Source of the DNA: Loxodes magnus
Lineage: Eukaryota > Ciliophora > Karyorelictea > Loxodida > Loxodidae
Assembly (NCBI GenBank): GCA_946699065.1
Contig: CAMPDV010000148.1
Coordinates: forward strand, 372,001-436,000
DNA length: 64,000 bases
Direction: 5' to 3'
Translations under genes and position numbers: made by a program
Part shown: piece by piece, positions 35,901 through 49,617 of the stretch
Numbering within the stretch: the first letter of the stretch is position 1
How the letters are laid out: each line of letters opens with the position of its first letter
The notes under the pieces: model-generated
What the model was told of the DNA's origin: nothing
What the model saw: the letters and a program-made list of their open reading frames with translations, nothing else
Database searches by the model: none

Positions 35901-36454
35901 GCTTTAGGTAGTATAAAATATTGCTTTCTGATAAAGAAGAATTAAATAAATTTTTATAATAAGAATATATTTTTAGAATAATGAAGACAGTTTACCAGAA
36001 TTATGATGTTTATGAAAAAGTTACAAAAAAAGTAAATTAAGATGCTTAAAAAGAACCAAAATAGATGTAATAATAGCTTAAAGAGCTCATTGATTAAATC
36101 AAATCTTTAGAATTTAATGGAATATTGCCTCTTTCAATACAAAGGTAAAGAAAAGTTAAATTTGAAGAGAATGAAGAATAAATTGTAAATCGATAAAACG
36201 GAAACTAGAAGAAAAACTCTTCTATAATTAGTAAATAAGAAATAGAATAATTAAGCAAAAGCGTAAAAAATTTATTAAAAATAGTTCCAGTTAAATTATA
36301 GAGTTCTTAAACCATATCATACGATTTGGTTTATAAATTATGACAAGATGGGTTATTTTAAAGAATCAAATCACATTCTCAAGAAAAATAAATTACTTTA
36401 AGTTAGAATAGAAAAGAAGGAAGTTTTTGTTTATAAGCAAAAAATCAAGATTGA
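32948..36454 (+). CDS. Tandem pseudokinase-like protein, family copy 2
   Basis: 1168 codons in one frame. The first 630 codons are about 97% identical to copy 1 by eye, including the in-frame TGA at 33797 (849 bases from the ATG in both). From about 34850 the sequence departs completely into a Lys/Asn-rich linker, then rejoins the family at KKLCKALALYYQQE near 35330, with TGA at 35444 in NPxQFCC. Another TGA at 36341 reads VYKLxQDGLF, a good Trp context. The C-terminus differs from all other copies (SDKEELNKFLQQEY, then LEFNGILPLSIQ). TGA at 36452 is taken as the stop. The frame is intact across the block borders, which argues for a functional gene. Confidence 0.7.
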
Positions 36455-37459
36455 TTTCTTAGCGTGAAATAACATAATAATTTTCATTAAATATAAGATT
36501 GCATTAAAGATTTATCTTTATCTTTTTTTTATTTCAGAAAAATAATAAAAAATAAAAGTACGATTTATATTAATATCTTGGAAAAGGGTTATATATATTT
36601 TTAATTTTTTTAATTAATGAACTTCTAATTTTTATTGCTATCAAATATTTAAATTTATTCTCGTAATTTTAGAATCTTTTCATTAAACTTCAAGTTATAA
36701 ATAGGTAAAATATATAAATAATTATGTTTAATTGATTTTTAATGATAAATAATAGAAACCTTCATTGAAAATATACTAAAGAGAGCAAAAATAAATTAGA
36801 GTTTTGACAAGTAAGTTTTACTTAAAAATCTAATTACAGTTTTGTAAAAATACTAGATTCAAATTTTTAAAATGAAAATAAGGAAAAATATAAACATTTT
36901 TCAATAAAATATTTAATTTCTAGATAATTAAAATAAAAATAATAATAAATATAATTTAGCTTAAGTGATAATCTTCTTATATAAAAATAGTTTTCCTTTT
37001 TTAAATATAAAAACATTTAAATTTTAACTAAAACAGATCAATGATAGAATAATATTTATAAAATTAATGCAATTATTTCTTTTTTAATTATACTTTATTT
37101 AATTATCTAAACAGTTTTAAATCTAATATCAAAAAATAATAAAATAACTCTTTTTCTTAAATATGAAAAATAAATAGGATAGAGAAATAAAATGGTTAAA
37201 GTACATACGAATTAAATAAAATTAATAAATTTGATTAAAATGTTAAGATAGATTAGTTTGTAAAATTTTGATTGAATTATTATTTTATTTTTTTATAAAG
37301 ATGACGTTATCTAAAATTAAAACTAAATATGTAAAAATATTATACTGGAAGTAAAAATGATTAACCTTTTATTTAAGATTTTTATGAATATTATAAAAAT
37401 TGTATGATTTAAAATTAATTTCCATTCTAAATTTAATAAAACAATAGAAACTTAAAAAA
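36455..37459. other. AT-rich interval, nothing recognised
   Basis: Very AT-rich, many A and T runs, no coding signal. Confidence 0.55.
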
Positions 37460-38380
37460 ATGGAAGGTTTTAAAAATGATTTCTATATTACCTCCTCAAA
37501 GAATAAGAGGAAATCATAAGCAAATCTCGGGCAGTCTTCTAACACTTAACCTTAACCCTTTTCTTAATAATCTTATCAACCTGGAATATAATAGAGCTAC
37601 GAAGAACGGAAAAAGATTCAAAAAAGCACTTCTGTGCTTACTCCAACGTCGGAGAAGCCTAGAAAACAGACAAAGTCTGCTTTGCACAAGAAGATCTCTG
37701 AGTTTAATCCTTCTAGCCAGATGAACATGGAATAGATCATTAAAGTTGTAATAAACCTCCAGGAAGAGGTCAAAAAGTAGAAAGACAATGAGAAGCTAAT
37801 GCGACAACTTAACCTTGCAAAAGGAATAGAGCCAAGAATCATTTCCGATGAAAGAGATCTTAACGCCTTTTGGAATATATCAAAAAGTCAGACTAACGAA
37901 TCCTAAAATTAGCTTTATAAACAGACTGAACTGGATAACAGACTCGTAAAAGTAGAAGAGAAATTGAAAAATTTTAAGAAAAAGTAAGGCGAAACTGGAA
38001 TTATACAAATGGAAATCGAAGCCTAGAAAGAGCAAAAAAATCAAGGAAAATAATTCAAAATAAAAAAGAAATGTTTCTGCTGTGAAGCGTATGACATTTT
38101 AAGCGGAAGTGTTGGAAATTCTAATAGAAATAAAGAAACTATTGGATAAAAGAAACATAAAGAAAAAAAGAAGAAGCAAGAATGAAAAGAAAGTATTGCA
38201 ACCTGGATGATTCAATATACAAGATTAAGATGGAACCAAGGCAAGTTAAAGGAGGGAATTGGAGAAGTACGAGTTCCCAATTTCACTAAAATTGGACGAC
38301 CCAAACTTTTATATTTAACTGCAGGGAGGATGAACTGCTTTCCTCCTGATGGGTTTGAAATTCCCTAAAACGGAAAACTT
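37460..38380 (+). mobile_element. ORF1-only element with CCHC knuckle, nearly whole ORF
   Basis: From ATGGAAGG a frame of about 210 codons encodes GFKNDFYITSSKNKRK, a Ser/Gln/Pro-rich part, a coiled coil (IIKVVINLQEEVKKQKDNEKL) and KKKCFCCEAY, the first half of a CX2CX4HX4C knuckle; the rest of the knuckle follows at once. Few breaks (about one or two). The 3' end carries a small hairpin at 38342-38358 (GGGTTTGAAATTCCC), then ATT repeats. Same class as 31722, 49618 and 52716. Confidence 0.65.
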
Positions 38381-38934
38381 AAAATTAATATTATTATTAT
38401 TACAATAGAAACTTTATGTTTAAAAAATAATTTTTATCTTTTATTAATTCTAATTAAATTTCTTTTTGAACATTCTTAAATAATCTAGATTTTAAATACA
38501 AAATTTTTTTTAATGTTTTTAAAAGTTCATAAATATGACATTTTCTTATAATTTTTATAATTTTTGCATGCAGTTACTCTTATATCTGAACAGATTATCA
38601 ATCTCATTTATTAAATTTTATTTTTTTAAATTTGATTTGTAAAACATTTATCAATTAAAGCTTTTTGTCTCATAAATAATTAAAAATTTCATTTATATTT
38701 TTTAAACCACAAAAATAATTTTATAATTTACTAAAAGTATTTTAAAATATTTTATAAAAATATGCTATCTAAATACATTAAAACTAAGATCTTCTACTAA
38801 TTAAGTCAATTAAAAATTTTATATATATGAAGTAATTTAAGTAATATTAATAATTTAATTATAAATAAACTTTCTTAATATAACATCCTTTGCAATTTTT
38901 TCAATAATATTTTATTATTTTAATATCATAAAAA
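38381..38934. other. AT-rich interval, nothing recognised
   Basis: No features beyond A/T runs. Confidence 0.55.
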
Positions 38935-39760
38935 ATGGAGAGATTTACCCAATTATTTATGCTATCAAAAGAGGACTAAATAAAAAGGATAATAACAATC
39001 TACTTCTTACATCTACTCCTCCAAGATAACCAGATAAATGTTAAAATATTTCTAATATCTAAGCAGAAATACCTTTAAAAAAGTAAAAATATTGGAAGAA
39101 GGGGTCGGTATAACAAAATTACAACAAATAACGACTTGAGTGACCTAAGAAGAGCAAATTTTTTGGAATTGATCAGAAAAAACTTCGAAAATGATTTTTC
39201 GACTTATTAGAATTTTCATATAACTGGATAGAGTTGGAATAACTCTAGCATGAAATCGATGTTCATGCTAAGGATTTAACTTCACATACTCCCGATATTA
39301 ATTCCAAAGAATAGTACGAAGCTAAGATGGAAAAGTTAGGCTGATATCTATGAATAATGCAATAGCAAAGCGAAAAAGATTTATGATGCAGGAAAAGATA
39401 ATTTAAGATAAAGTAACAAGAGAAAGAATATTGAAATAATCTTAAATAAAATGGAATAATAGTAACCTTGTAATATCAGCTAAGCAATCCCAATAGAAAT
39501 TTAAAAAAATTAAATAAGAGCAAAGGCTTTCAAAAAGAAATGATATATCTGGAGAAAGAACGGCAAATAAAATAATATGATTCGCAAGAAGATTTTAAAA
39601 GACTTTACAACCTTTTACTCAAAAAAAGGGATTTAAGACTATGCAAGAAAAAACTGTATCAATAAATATATAAAAAACCTAGTGTTTTACTGGTTTTAAA
39701 CTAGGCAATCTGGGAAACTGATCGTTATTCAAAAGGAAAGAATTTTTTAAAGGAAACATT
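38935..39760 (+). mobile_element. ORF1-like element, decayed, with 3' hairpin
   Basis: Starts AAAAATGGAG like its relatives. The body is of higher complexity than its flanks and encodes charged, coiled-coil-like sequence, with a Cys-poor remnant near 39350-39390. It ends with a hairpin, CCTAGTGTTTTACTGG..AAACTAGG (39686-39706). No clear knuckle. Class membership is inferred from start, size and hairpin. Confidence 0.45.
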
Positions 39761-41053
39761 TTCTTACCTACAAAGCCTTTTATTTTATCTGATTATTTTA
39801 ATAAATTAATTTTTTCATTTAAATTATTTTAATAAACCTAAAAATATGTTAACCATTATAAATAAATATTTTTAATTATTATTTTAAAATCATTATCTGG
39901 TAGTCAATAATCATTTTTTAACTGTAAACTAGCCAAATAATTTTTTCTATTAAATGAGATAAAAAGTTAATTTAAGATTTAATTATTTTATATTTTAACA
40001 CTTTAAATTTTTGATCATTGACTATTTTTTATTTTAAATTCAATAATATTTTATTTGCTTTATTTTAATCTTAATCTTAGTATTTTACAAAGATTTAAAA
40101 TTTATTTTTAAGATTCTTAAAATTTTTAATTTTCGTCAAGATGAAAAAATTTCTAATAATCTTAGTCTTTTAAATACAATAAAAAGTAAAAAATAATTAT
40201 TTTGATAAATTTATGTGAAATTTAAATCGGTGAAGACAGATAGGAGCAAGACACAATAAACTTGATTCAGTTTAAATAACTAAATTCTGCTGCTGTTAGC
40301 AAAATTAAAATAAAATAAATTAAAAATATTTTATATTTTTAATTATATTAAGAAAAATTTTAACATCATATATTCAAATAAATTATATATTCAAATATTC
40401 AAATATTTTTAATAAAAACTTTAAAAAATTTATATATCCAATGCTCTTCCTTAATTATATAAAAATCTTATTAAAATAAAATTATTGTTAATTTGCTAAA
40501 AAGGTAACTAAATTTAAAAAAATTTATATTAAAAATTATTTTTTTGAATTTTTTGGAGATCTTTAAATTAAAAATTTTATAAAATACCTGATAATTTAAA
40601 AATTGAGTTTATTTTAAAATTTTACAAAAGGGTCTGAAGCAATTATCTTTCTATTTTTTAACATTTATTAATCTAGATATTAATTTCGAATTTCTAGCTT
40701 ACCTAAGATTTTTTTTTTTCTTCTAACAGTGAGTTTAGCCTTATTTTAAATTTTTATTTTAAAGTCTTAAAATTTTAGAAATTTTCAAATTTATATTTGT
40801 TTCATATTTTTATAACTGAAATTAAAACTATTCATATTTCTTAAGCATTAATTAGGAATATTTATTTCCAATTTATTTCTCGCTTAGATTTAACTTTTTA
40901 TGAATTTTTATCTAGTCAATTAGTTTATTTTACAAGATGTCATAAATGGAACATTCTTTAATACTTTTTTAATTTAATTTTCTTTGTAGAACATTTTCCT
41001 TTTTCAATCGAAAACAAGTTGATTATTTATTATAATATATATAAATAAATAAA
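39761..41053. other. AT-rich interval, nothing recognised
   Basis: Long A/T-rich DNA with tandem ATTCAAATA words around 40370-40410. No gene seen. Confidence 0.55.
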
Positions 41054-41360
41054 AGAGGAGCAATCCTCCAACTGACATTGAATTAAGATCTGCTACCAGG
41101 AAATACCTATAAACGAAGGATCGAACAAGAATCTTGGTAGGAGCCAAGAGAGAAGACAAAAACTAAAAGAGGATCAAGTAACTTTATTAATGAAAGATGC
41201 CAAATTCTAAGATCTCTTAGGGAACATTCCGATCACGCCCTATAGAAGACGAGGCTCACAAAGAATGCTAGCACTGTGGAAGACTTCAGAAAAAAAATTT
41301 AATATAAAAATCTTTATTAAAGAGCTGTACGACATTGAGGAACTACGCACTCTCTAATCT
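41054..41360 (+). mobile_element. Short non-autonomous element S4, relative of S2
   Basis: Begins GAGGAGCAATCCTCCAACTG and follows S2 (24021-24315) through GATGCCA..TAAG-TCTCTTAGGG and GAATGCTAGCACTGTGGAAG to a worn 3' hairpin at 41321-41355. Same orientation as S2. No ORF. Confidence 0.75.
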
Positions 41361-41514
41361 TATTAAATATTAAATATTAAATATTTATTATTATTATTAT
41401 ATATATTCAGGGTTTTTCCTTAATTTTTGACTTCATTAACTTAAATACTTATTTATTTTTTCCTTTTTCCTTTGCTTAATAATAGTAATAATATTTAATA
41501 AAATGTAAAATATA

Positions 41515-42293
41515 ATTTATGTGCCCTGGACTTTCAACCAGGTATTAACAGACAAATTTTTTTCCGTGCTTGTATTCCACGACCTCTTTTATATATATTT
41601 AGTTACCAAAAATAAACCCCTCAGTTTCTTATGAAAATTTTTTTATAAACCCGCATTCACTTATTCAAAGTTTATTTAGATTTCTTCAGATTTTTTTTTC
41701 TTCATTGTACATGGGAAGCCTTTATTATTTGCAATATCTTAGTAAGTGATATTTATACTAACATTACCACAATTTTTATATTGTTTCTCAACTTTCTTCT
41801 TCAAATAAATTTTTATTTCTGACATTTTAATTATTTTGCTTATATTTGAATCAATTTGTTCTTAACTTTACTTTTCTTAATGCTGTTGCTAATATAGATC
41901 TTCTTCTTAATCATTTTTTATGATTATTTGAAATTGGATTAATACATTTCAGAAGTTAATTTTCTGTTACAAACTGTTTTTATCAGTTAACTTTTAAGAA
42001 TTAGCAATTAATTATTCTAGTCTTTTATGCAGCTCATTAGCTCTCGAATTTTCTCCTTGATTAAAGAAAGTTTTTCATACTTTGCAATTTATGCTTTCAT
42101 TTGTTCAGTTTAAATTTTAGAGTAATTTGTTATTTATAGATCCAGAATTAACTTATTTGGTGGGACCGACCATTATTTTTCCCTTTGAAGATGAGCTAGA
42201 TTCTCAATTCTGTCTTTATTTTTTTAATTCCTCATTAGTCGCTTGCTTTCTTGCTTTTTTTTTAAACTTAGAGAAATGGTTGTTCTATTCCAT
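41515..42293 (-). mobile_element. ORF1-only element, relative of the one at 4538, broken
   Basis: The minus-strand start GGAAAAAAATGGAATAG encodes MEQNNHFSKFKKKARKQ, then SSSSSKGKIMVGPTKQ, matching the start and Ser cluster of the element at 4538. A worn Cys region (KNCGNVSINITYQ) lies near 41770. The 3' end at 41523-41545 is the hairpin CCTGGTTGAAAGTCCAGG (minus strand). Broken more than once. Confidence 0.55.
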
Positions 42294-42961
42294 TTTTTTC
42301 CATTAATTAATTTAACTAACTTTTTAAAAATAAAAATGCTTTGTTTTCTTTTAAGATGCTTACTTAATATTAAATTTTTTTTATTTAATAAAGATAATAA
42401 TATGAGGCGATTATGTCTATTTATTATATTTTTCTAAGAAAAAAAAGATTAAATGAAAATATTAAATGTGCCAATAATTAATCTTAATCTAAAATTTCAT
42501 CAACTTAAGATTCAGTTTGAATTAATATACTTTCAAATTTCTATTTGATTATATATTTTTCTAGTTCTTGCATATAAAAAAAATAAAAGTGGCGAATTAA
42601 ATTAAACATTTTTTGTTTTTTCGTTTTTAAAAATGTTGCTAATATTTTTATAATTTAGAAAGAATAAAAATTAAAAAAAAGAAAAAATTTTTTTTTTAAA
42701 GTATTTTGTTATTTTTATAAAGCAAAGCCGTTCAAAAAATATAAGATCAATAATATTATATAGTAATTTTCAAATTAAATTATAAGAAAAGTTGTAAATT
42801 CTCTTAAATATTTTAATGAGTTATAAAGAAAATTAAATAAAGGTAAAATTTCTAATTATTATTAAGATTTATTAGAATTTTATAAGTTAATTATTTCCTT
42901 ATATTTTTATTTCTTTAAGAATAAATTAATTTAGTTGAATATTAAGAACTAGCGAATCTAG
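42294..42961. other. AT-rich spacer before kinase-like copy 3
   Basis: No gene. Unlike copies 1 and 2, the flank of copy 3 has no AAAATCTAGAGAACG word before the start codon. Confidence 0.5.
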
Positions 42962-45900
42962 ATGGAAATGAAAGAAAAGGTAGATGTCTTAAAACATATT
43001 AAAAAGCTTTCAAACCTATAAATTTATAAAGGAGATCCAATATGGTAATCATAGAGTTGTTCTATTTATACAGCAGCTACAGAGAGATAAATGCAAATAG
43101 TGAAAGAGTTTTCTTTTCCAAATAATAAGAAAACGTTAATAAATTTTTAAAAGGAGATAGAAATTTATTAGTATATCTCACAAAAAGAAAAATCTTATTT
43201 TTTGCAGCCTTAGTTTTATATTTAAAATGAAAAAGAGCTTAGTATAATTTTCGAAGACAAAGAAATTAGACAAACTCTAAAAGAAATAACTTCCTAAGAG
43301 TGATTTTAATAAAGATTCGAAAAAGTAAGTATAAAATAGATTTCCTTATCGATTCTGATTCTCTTAGCTTAATTTTATGAAGCTTATGAAAATTCTTCAT
43401 TCATAGAATGGAAAAACTTCGAATATTTAATAATGTTCTTTAACTCAGAATAAGAACCATGACAACTAAAATTTATCTTTAAAGAGTAAATATTTCATGA
43501 AGCTCCGAGCATCAAACAAGAGCAGGATGAAATTAAAAAAGATTTCATAATAAAATTTATAAGTTTGACTTTATTCCTTCTATAAAGTAAGTATAGTAGA
43601 TTATAAAACTTCTAGTAGATTTATGAAAACATAATAAGAAAAAATGGCTTTGAGATTTAAATTAAAGAAAACAGCTTGGAAGATATACAAAATTATAATC
43701 TTTTAGATTATATTATAAGGAAGATAAAATTAAATTAGCCACTTGATTTAAATTTTATCACACTATTACTAGAAGAAATACTTTAATAATTCCATAAATT
43801 ACAAGCTATCTAAAATTTATCAGGCTTAGAAAATAATTTTTATAAAAGATAAATTTAATGAAGAAGGGATTAAATCTAGAACTACACTAAAGAAATTTTA
43901 AATTTACCTCTAATAGAAGATATAAAATAAAATTATAAAGAAAACTTATAAATCTCAACCTTCATAAGATATTTAGAAAAAACATTAAATAAATATTTAG
44001 ATTAGAAAATACTTCAATTTCTTAAAGCATAAAGATATAGAGTCATATTCATTCAAACTATTGGCAAAATCAAAATGGAAATATTCTTAATGATGAATCA
44101 AAAAGATGCGGATGAACATTAAAATTAGCAAATCCAACAAACTAAAATTTATAAATTAGAAATAGGAAATATTGGTTTAGCTTTATAGTCCTATTCGATG
44201 TAAAGTTTCCCTTACTTCATCCCTAAAAAAATCACAAATTAATGATGCGAAACTAATACTTTTACAGAAGTTAGTGAAATACCTTTTATGGAAACTTGCT
44301 TAAAGTATGATTTAGTTCCTCTTTCCTAATACTTAAATGACTAATAAGAATTACCCTAAGAATAAATAAGCAACTTTTTATACTAAATCACTTATATTTG
44401 CTTAGAGCTATTCATAAATAATTAAATAACATTTCCTCTAAATCCTGATATGATACTAGTAGATTAATACTTTCAAGTGATAAAGATAATGAACTAACCA
44501 ATTACCTTATAAGAAGATAAAGAGAATACCTTGCTACTAAACTACAATCTATAAAACTATTAGTATTTAAGCTATAGCTAAAAATAGTAAATGCTAAAGT
44601 AAAGCTAACTATCCTTCAATTAGCTAATAATTCACTAAATAATAATGATAACTTTAAATCTAGTAACTAAGTAGTAAATAGAGCTATCTTATAATGAAAA
44701 TAGTTAATAATAGATATACAAATAATTATTAAATTCAGAAAAGTTGAATAAATACTAATTTAAAGAAGTGTTTTTAGAAGCATTATAGGAGGAAAGTAGT
44801 GATATAATAGATTTTAGTAATAAAATAGCTTTATTAGAAGAATAGCCACACTATAAAAAATTATTAATAACAAAATTAATTTAAGATTACTAATATTAAA
44901 AAAACAATATAAATTCAGTAGATAGTTAAAGCACACAAGTTTTTAATTAAGTATTAAATTAAGTTAAATAAAAAACTATATAAAATGAAAAAAATTAATT
45001 GGAAATTCCTTATTATGCCTTTAGAGAACTTGAGAACCAATCTATAAATGGAATGTATTTAAAAAGTTTCAATGCTAAATAAATTTCAAAGAAAAACTAA
45101 GAAAGCAATAAAAAAATAGAAAATGAAGTTAGGTAACTATACTAATCTTAAATATCTTAAATACAAGAAAATTAAATTCAATAATGCAAAGAAAATCTCC
45201 GAAATGAATCATTTTTACTAGAATGAGTAGAAAAATATAAAAAAATTAATAAATATTCAAGGAAGCCTGATTTTGAAAAGAATCCAGACGAAGTATATAA
45301 TATTTCTCATTAATCAATAGAAAGAATTAAGAGATAAAGATAAATATATAGAAAGTATTAGTATCAACAAGTAAAGAAATTATGTAAAGCTCTAGCTTTA
45401 TATTATTAATAAGAATATAACTAAAGTACAACTAGTCATATAATGTATTAATACTTTAAATAAATAGCTCTTAATTTCCAATTAAATCCTTGATAATTCT
45501 GTTGCTTTGCTGTGATTTTATAAAGATTTGGCTTTAAATACTTCAATGAAGAATATACTCTTACACTTTAGCTCTGTGCTTATATGATAATTTAAATAAT
45601 GACTTAGGATGAAGAAGATATAGTTTATCATTAGATATTTTAAGAATATACTAACTCTAATGGATTTACATTCCTATACAATAATTTTATTCATTATCTA
45701 ATAGATTAAAAAGAAAATCTTGTAGTTAAAATTTTTGAAGTAATATCTACACATAGCCAACTCTAAGAAAAATTGAAGTAAAAAACGGAAGAGAATACTA
45801 AGGTATAAAGTACAATTGATAATCTGTTTAATGTATTTTTAAAAAAAGAAATGCTTGATAAAAGCATTAGAGAATGTAATAGATATAAATAGGAAAATTA

Positions 45901-46738
45901 GAAAGATGATTAAAATAGATCAACTTAGAAATATGTTTTACCTCTAAAATTTTATAAATCTAAAATGATGCTTTCTGATAAAGAAGAGTTAAGTACATTA
46001 ATAGAAAATCCATAATTAATTGAAATTATCTAAGCAATCTTCTAAGAAACTAATCTAGCCTTTACAAATAATTAAGAGGAAGAAGCTTAAATAAAACCTG
46101 CCTCTGAATTAGATAATTTAGTAGATAAAAAAACTGAAATTTGGATTAAAGATCATCTTGAATAGCTTTTGAGCATCGTATCTGAAGGAGTTTTGCCACT
46201 TTCTGTGTAGAAGATGAAGAATATTTTTTTTGAATAAAACTAATTCTATAATTAAACACAATAAGATGAAGAGTAGAAGAAGAAAGTTTATGTAATTAGC
46301 TTAGGACTAATCACATAAATAATAAAATAACTTCAAAATATAACTAAGAGAGTATAATTTAAGAGCCAGAGCATTTAGAATTTATCATACAATTATATTA
46401 TTAGATTAAGCAAATAAAATCTCCTTTTGCAAAATAGATACAAAAGTACGGCAAATTCTTCTTCATAAATATATCAAACAAATGAGGAATATTAGATTTA
46501 ATAGAAATAAGAGAGAAAATCGCAAGAACGGTTTTATGATAAATATAATTTAAATAAGCAAGAACCTTAATTAAGCAATCTAATTTTTTCAACTGTTAGT
46601 ATCAACAAAATTAAGCTATATTTTAGTAAAGAATTTTTTGAATAGAGAGAAATCTAGCTTGTTCACTTAAAAAAATATTTAGATAAAAACAATCAAACAT
46701 TTGAAAGATTTGAGAAAGAAAAGTAAACTAACGTGTGA
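42962..46738 (+). CDS. Tandem pseudokinase-like protein, family copy 3 (most divergent N-terminus)
   Basis: 1258 codons in one frame. The first 300 codons share only the fold pattern with copies 1, 2 and 4: SIYTAATERQMQIVKEF against LYKAVFKSKELKIVKEF, ELSIIFEDKEI against KLMIIFEDIEL. The blocks at 44040-44120 and 44250-44850 are nearly identical to the others, and 45100-46600 to copy 4. In-frame TGA occur in good Trp contexts (SQExFQQRF, EPxQLKFIF) and at NPxQFCC (45491). Kept frame plus amino-acid-level similarity in the divergent part points to selection on a protein. Domains as in copy 1; HRD and DFG are absent. The end at TGA 46736 follows ERFEKEKQTNV. Confidence 0.72.
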
Positions 46739-49008
46739 GAAATCCTTTTAGTAAATACTCGATTTATTTTTTATTAATATAACGTAATAATCTGACTGTT
46801 TTGAAATAAATTTTTTTTAATTTATTCTTAAAACATCACAAATAATCAAAGTTCTAAAAAATAAAACATTATTTTAAAAGAGATTTATGTAATTATAGAT
46901 CTTAATGTATTTATTTTATTAACTCGAAATAGAAAAAATTTATATTTTGAACTAACTTGTACGTATATTAAGAAAAAGTTTAAAGTCATATAAAATCTTA
47001 AATTTAAAAGAAATAAATAATTAGAAAAAAATTATAAGGCTTAGCAACTTTTGATTTGATAAATGATACAAAAAACAAAAAATTATAAAAGATTTGTTTA
47101 GATGGTTATTATTATATTTAATTATTAATTGTATTAAATATAAAATATAGTAATAAACAATTAAATATAAAATAAGAAATATAAAATCTATCTATAATAT
47201 TTTATTTCTAAGAAAATTTAATAAGGCTAATATTCATGAATTTATTTTAGATGAAAGGAAGTTTAATTATTTGCATGCTTTTAATTTGCAAAGGAATCCA
47301 AAATTTTTTGCTTTAAAAAGAAGATGAATCTAAAAATTTATATAATTTTGGCTTGTAAAGAGAAAATTCCGCAGTTTAAATAAAACTTTTGAAGCGATTC
47401 AACGAAAAGAATATTTCTTACAGATAGAAAATGTATATAAAGGTTAAACTAACTTAAATAATTTAAATTTTAAATAATAAAAAAGCGAAAAGAGTCATAA
47501 AATTCACTAATTTTTCACAATATAAATAAAATTTGGAAGAGCTATGCATCAATAATAGAATAAATAATTAATCTATTTAAATAATTTCTTTATCAAAGAG
47601 ATACAAAATAAATTTATCTCTAATTTTCTAAATTATTTATTAAGAAAAAAATTCTAAATAAAAATGTTTGGTTTATTTTAAACAAATATATTGAAATTAT
47701 TACCAAAGTTTATTTTTATAAATATTTTATAATAAAAATATCAAAAAAAATCGGAAAATTTTTTTAAAGTAAGAAATTATAACTAAAAAAGATGTAACTA
47801 GTTTGATAAATATAACGAAGCATCTAGAAAGCCTTTTAATATAAGAGTAAAACAGCAAAAATCAAAATTATTAGCTATCGAAATATTTAGCTTTTTATGA
47901 AAATAGATTTTTTCAGATAAAAAATAATAATTAAATATATTTAATATTAGATCAACCAAAGGACTTGTACTAGCCTATTTATTTTCTTTTATTTTTTCTA
48001 TAGATATTTAACTAAAGGATAACTATCGATTTGGATATGAAAGCTTATTTTATTATATATTTTATCTTTTGTAATATTAAGAAAGTACTCAAATTTTAAG
48101 ATAAATCTTTATTTTAAGAAAAAAGTTGAAAATAGTAAATTAAGAGTTCATTTAATATACATATATTTTGAATTTATTCTTTAGTGAATGAAGGAATTTT
48201 TTTTAGTCTACTAGCATAAAAAATTTAAATAAAATGATAATTATAAGAGAATAAAAAACTTTTATCTTAAAAAATCTATGACTGAAAATAAAAGTTAGAT
48301 TATAAATTTTTTATTCTAAAGCAAGTTTCTAAAGATATTAAGTCAATTTCTTCAAATATTTTAAGAAATTTAACGAATAATTTTATTTAATTAATAAGCT
48401 TCTATTAATGACTAAAAATTCTAAAAAATAAAAAGAAAAAATGATTAATAATAGCTGTATAATTATAAATAATGATAAAATAAATAAAAATTAATTTATT
48501 TAATAATTAAAATTAATAGATTAAGAGTATGATAAACTAAAATATCTTTATTTATTAGATTGTTTTATCTTTAAAATTTTTTTCTTTTGTTTCATTTTAC
48601 GTTTATTTTTTTAATTTCTATTTATTAGCTTTAAAGAAGGCCATTTTTATATAAATAGATAAAATTAAAATTTAGTTTAAAAGACTAATTCCTTTTACAG
48701 CTTCATTAAATAAAATTTAAAATAAAGCAACTAAAATAAAAACTAGCACGAAGAGAAAATCTCAAAGATAATTAGAAGTATCTATTACTTATATCTAACT
48801 TAAATAAAGATAAACTTTTTTATGCTTAACATATTCAAATAATTAGATAGAATTTTAGATAATTAAATAAAATTAGCAATTCTTTTTAGGTAAAAAATTA
48901 AAAAAATTCCAAGAAATATCTATATTTATAAAATAATAGTTTATAGATTTTAAGTGCATCTGGAATTATTTTAAATTTAAATTAAATAAATTTTACATTT
49001 TATTATAT
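46739..49008. other. Very AT-rich interval, nothing recognised
   Basis: More than 2 kb of A/T-rich DNA with long homopolymer runs and almost no G+C. No coding signal, hairpin element or shared repeat found. Confidence 0.6.
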
Positions 49009-49140
49009 AGGTCTGGGAAATGTACCTGTAATCGAATATTGCATCCTATTTTTTGGAAGGAAAAATTACAGGACGTACCGCAGAAAGAGGAAACAAGGAA
49101 AGAGAGACTTATAAAAAAATTTCGACATTAAATAAAATTA
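49009..49140 (+). mobile_element. Truncated copy of short element S3
   Basis: GGGAAATGTACC..GTAATCG..ATATTGCATCCTAT..TTTGGAAGGAAAAATTA repeats 28725-28860 of S3, including the CATTAAATAAAATTA tail, but the terminal hairpin is missing. Confidence 0.7.
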
Positions 49141-49617
49141 AAATTTTATGTTGCTACTATTTAGAAAATAATTTAGGATAAAAAAATGAGATTGAAATAA
49201 AAGAAAAGCTAAAATAATTAAAAAAAATGTATGTAAGGGTCCTCAATTACTAAATATATTTGATGGCTTCACTATTCTCAAATATATCAAAGAACTATAG
49301 ATGGTGTTAGAGGAATTAAGAATTATATATTCAAACGAGAAATTATTTAATAACTTATAAACAATTTATTAGTGTGAATTATAAGCATTTGATTTAGCAA
49401 ATTTAAAATTAAGAAAAAAAATCCATAAACAAAATCTTAAATTCAAATAAAAATATTATATATAATAAATCATATGCTAGAAATAATAAGAATAAATTTA
49501 TATAAAAAAATATTTTAATATGAATAAAAATAGATTTTGATAATTAAAAAGGTAAAAGTAAATTTAAAATTAACCATGCTAAAAATATATATATATTACT
49601 AAATTAAAAAGTTTAAA
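49141..49617. other. AT-rich spacer, nothing recognised
   Basis: No motif seen. Confidence 0.5.

Noticed and set aside
46401-46592. Minus-strand 63-codon frame repeated exactly at 62286-62477
   Set aside because: It is antisense to the conserved C-terminal block of kinase-like copies 3 and 4; the repeat reflects gene conversion.
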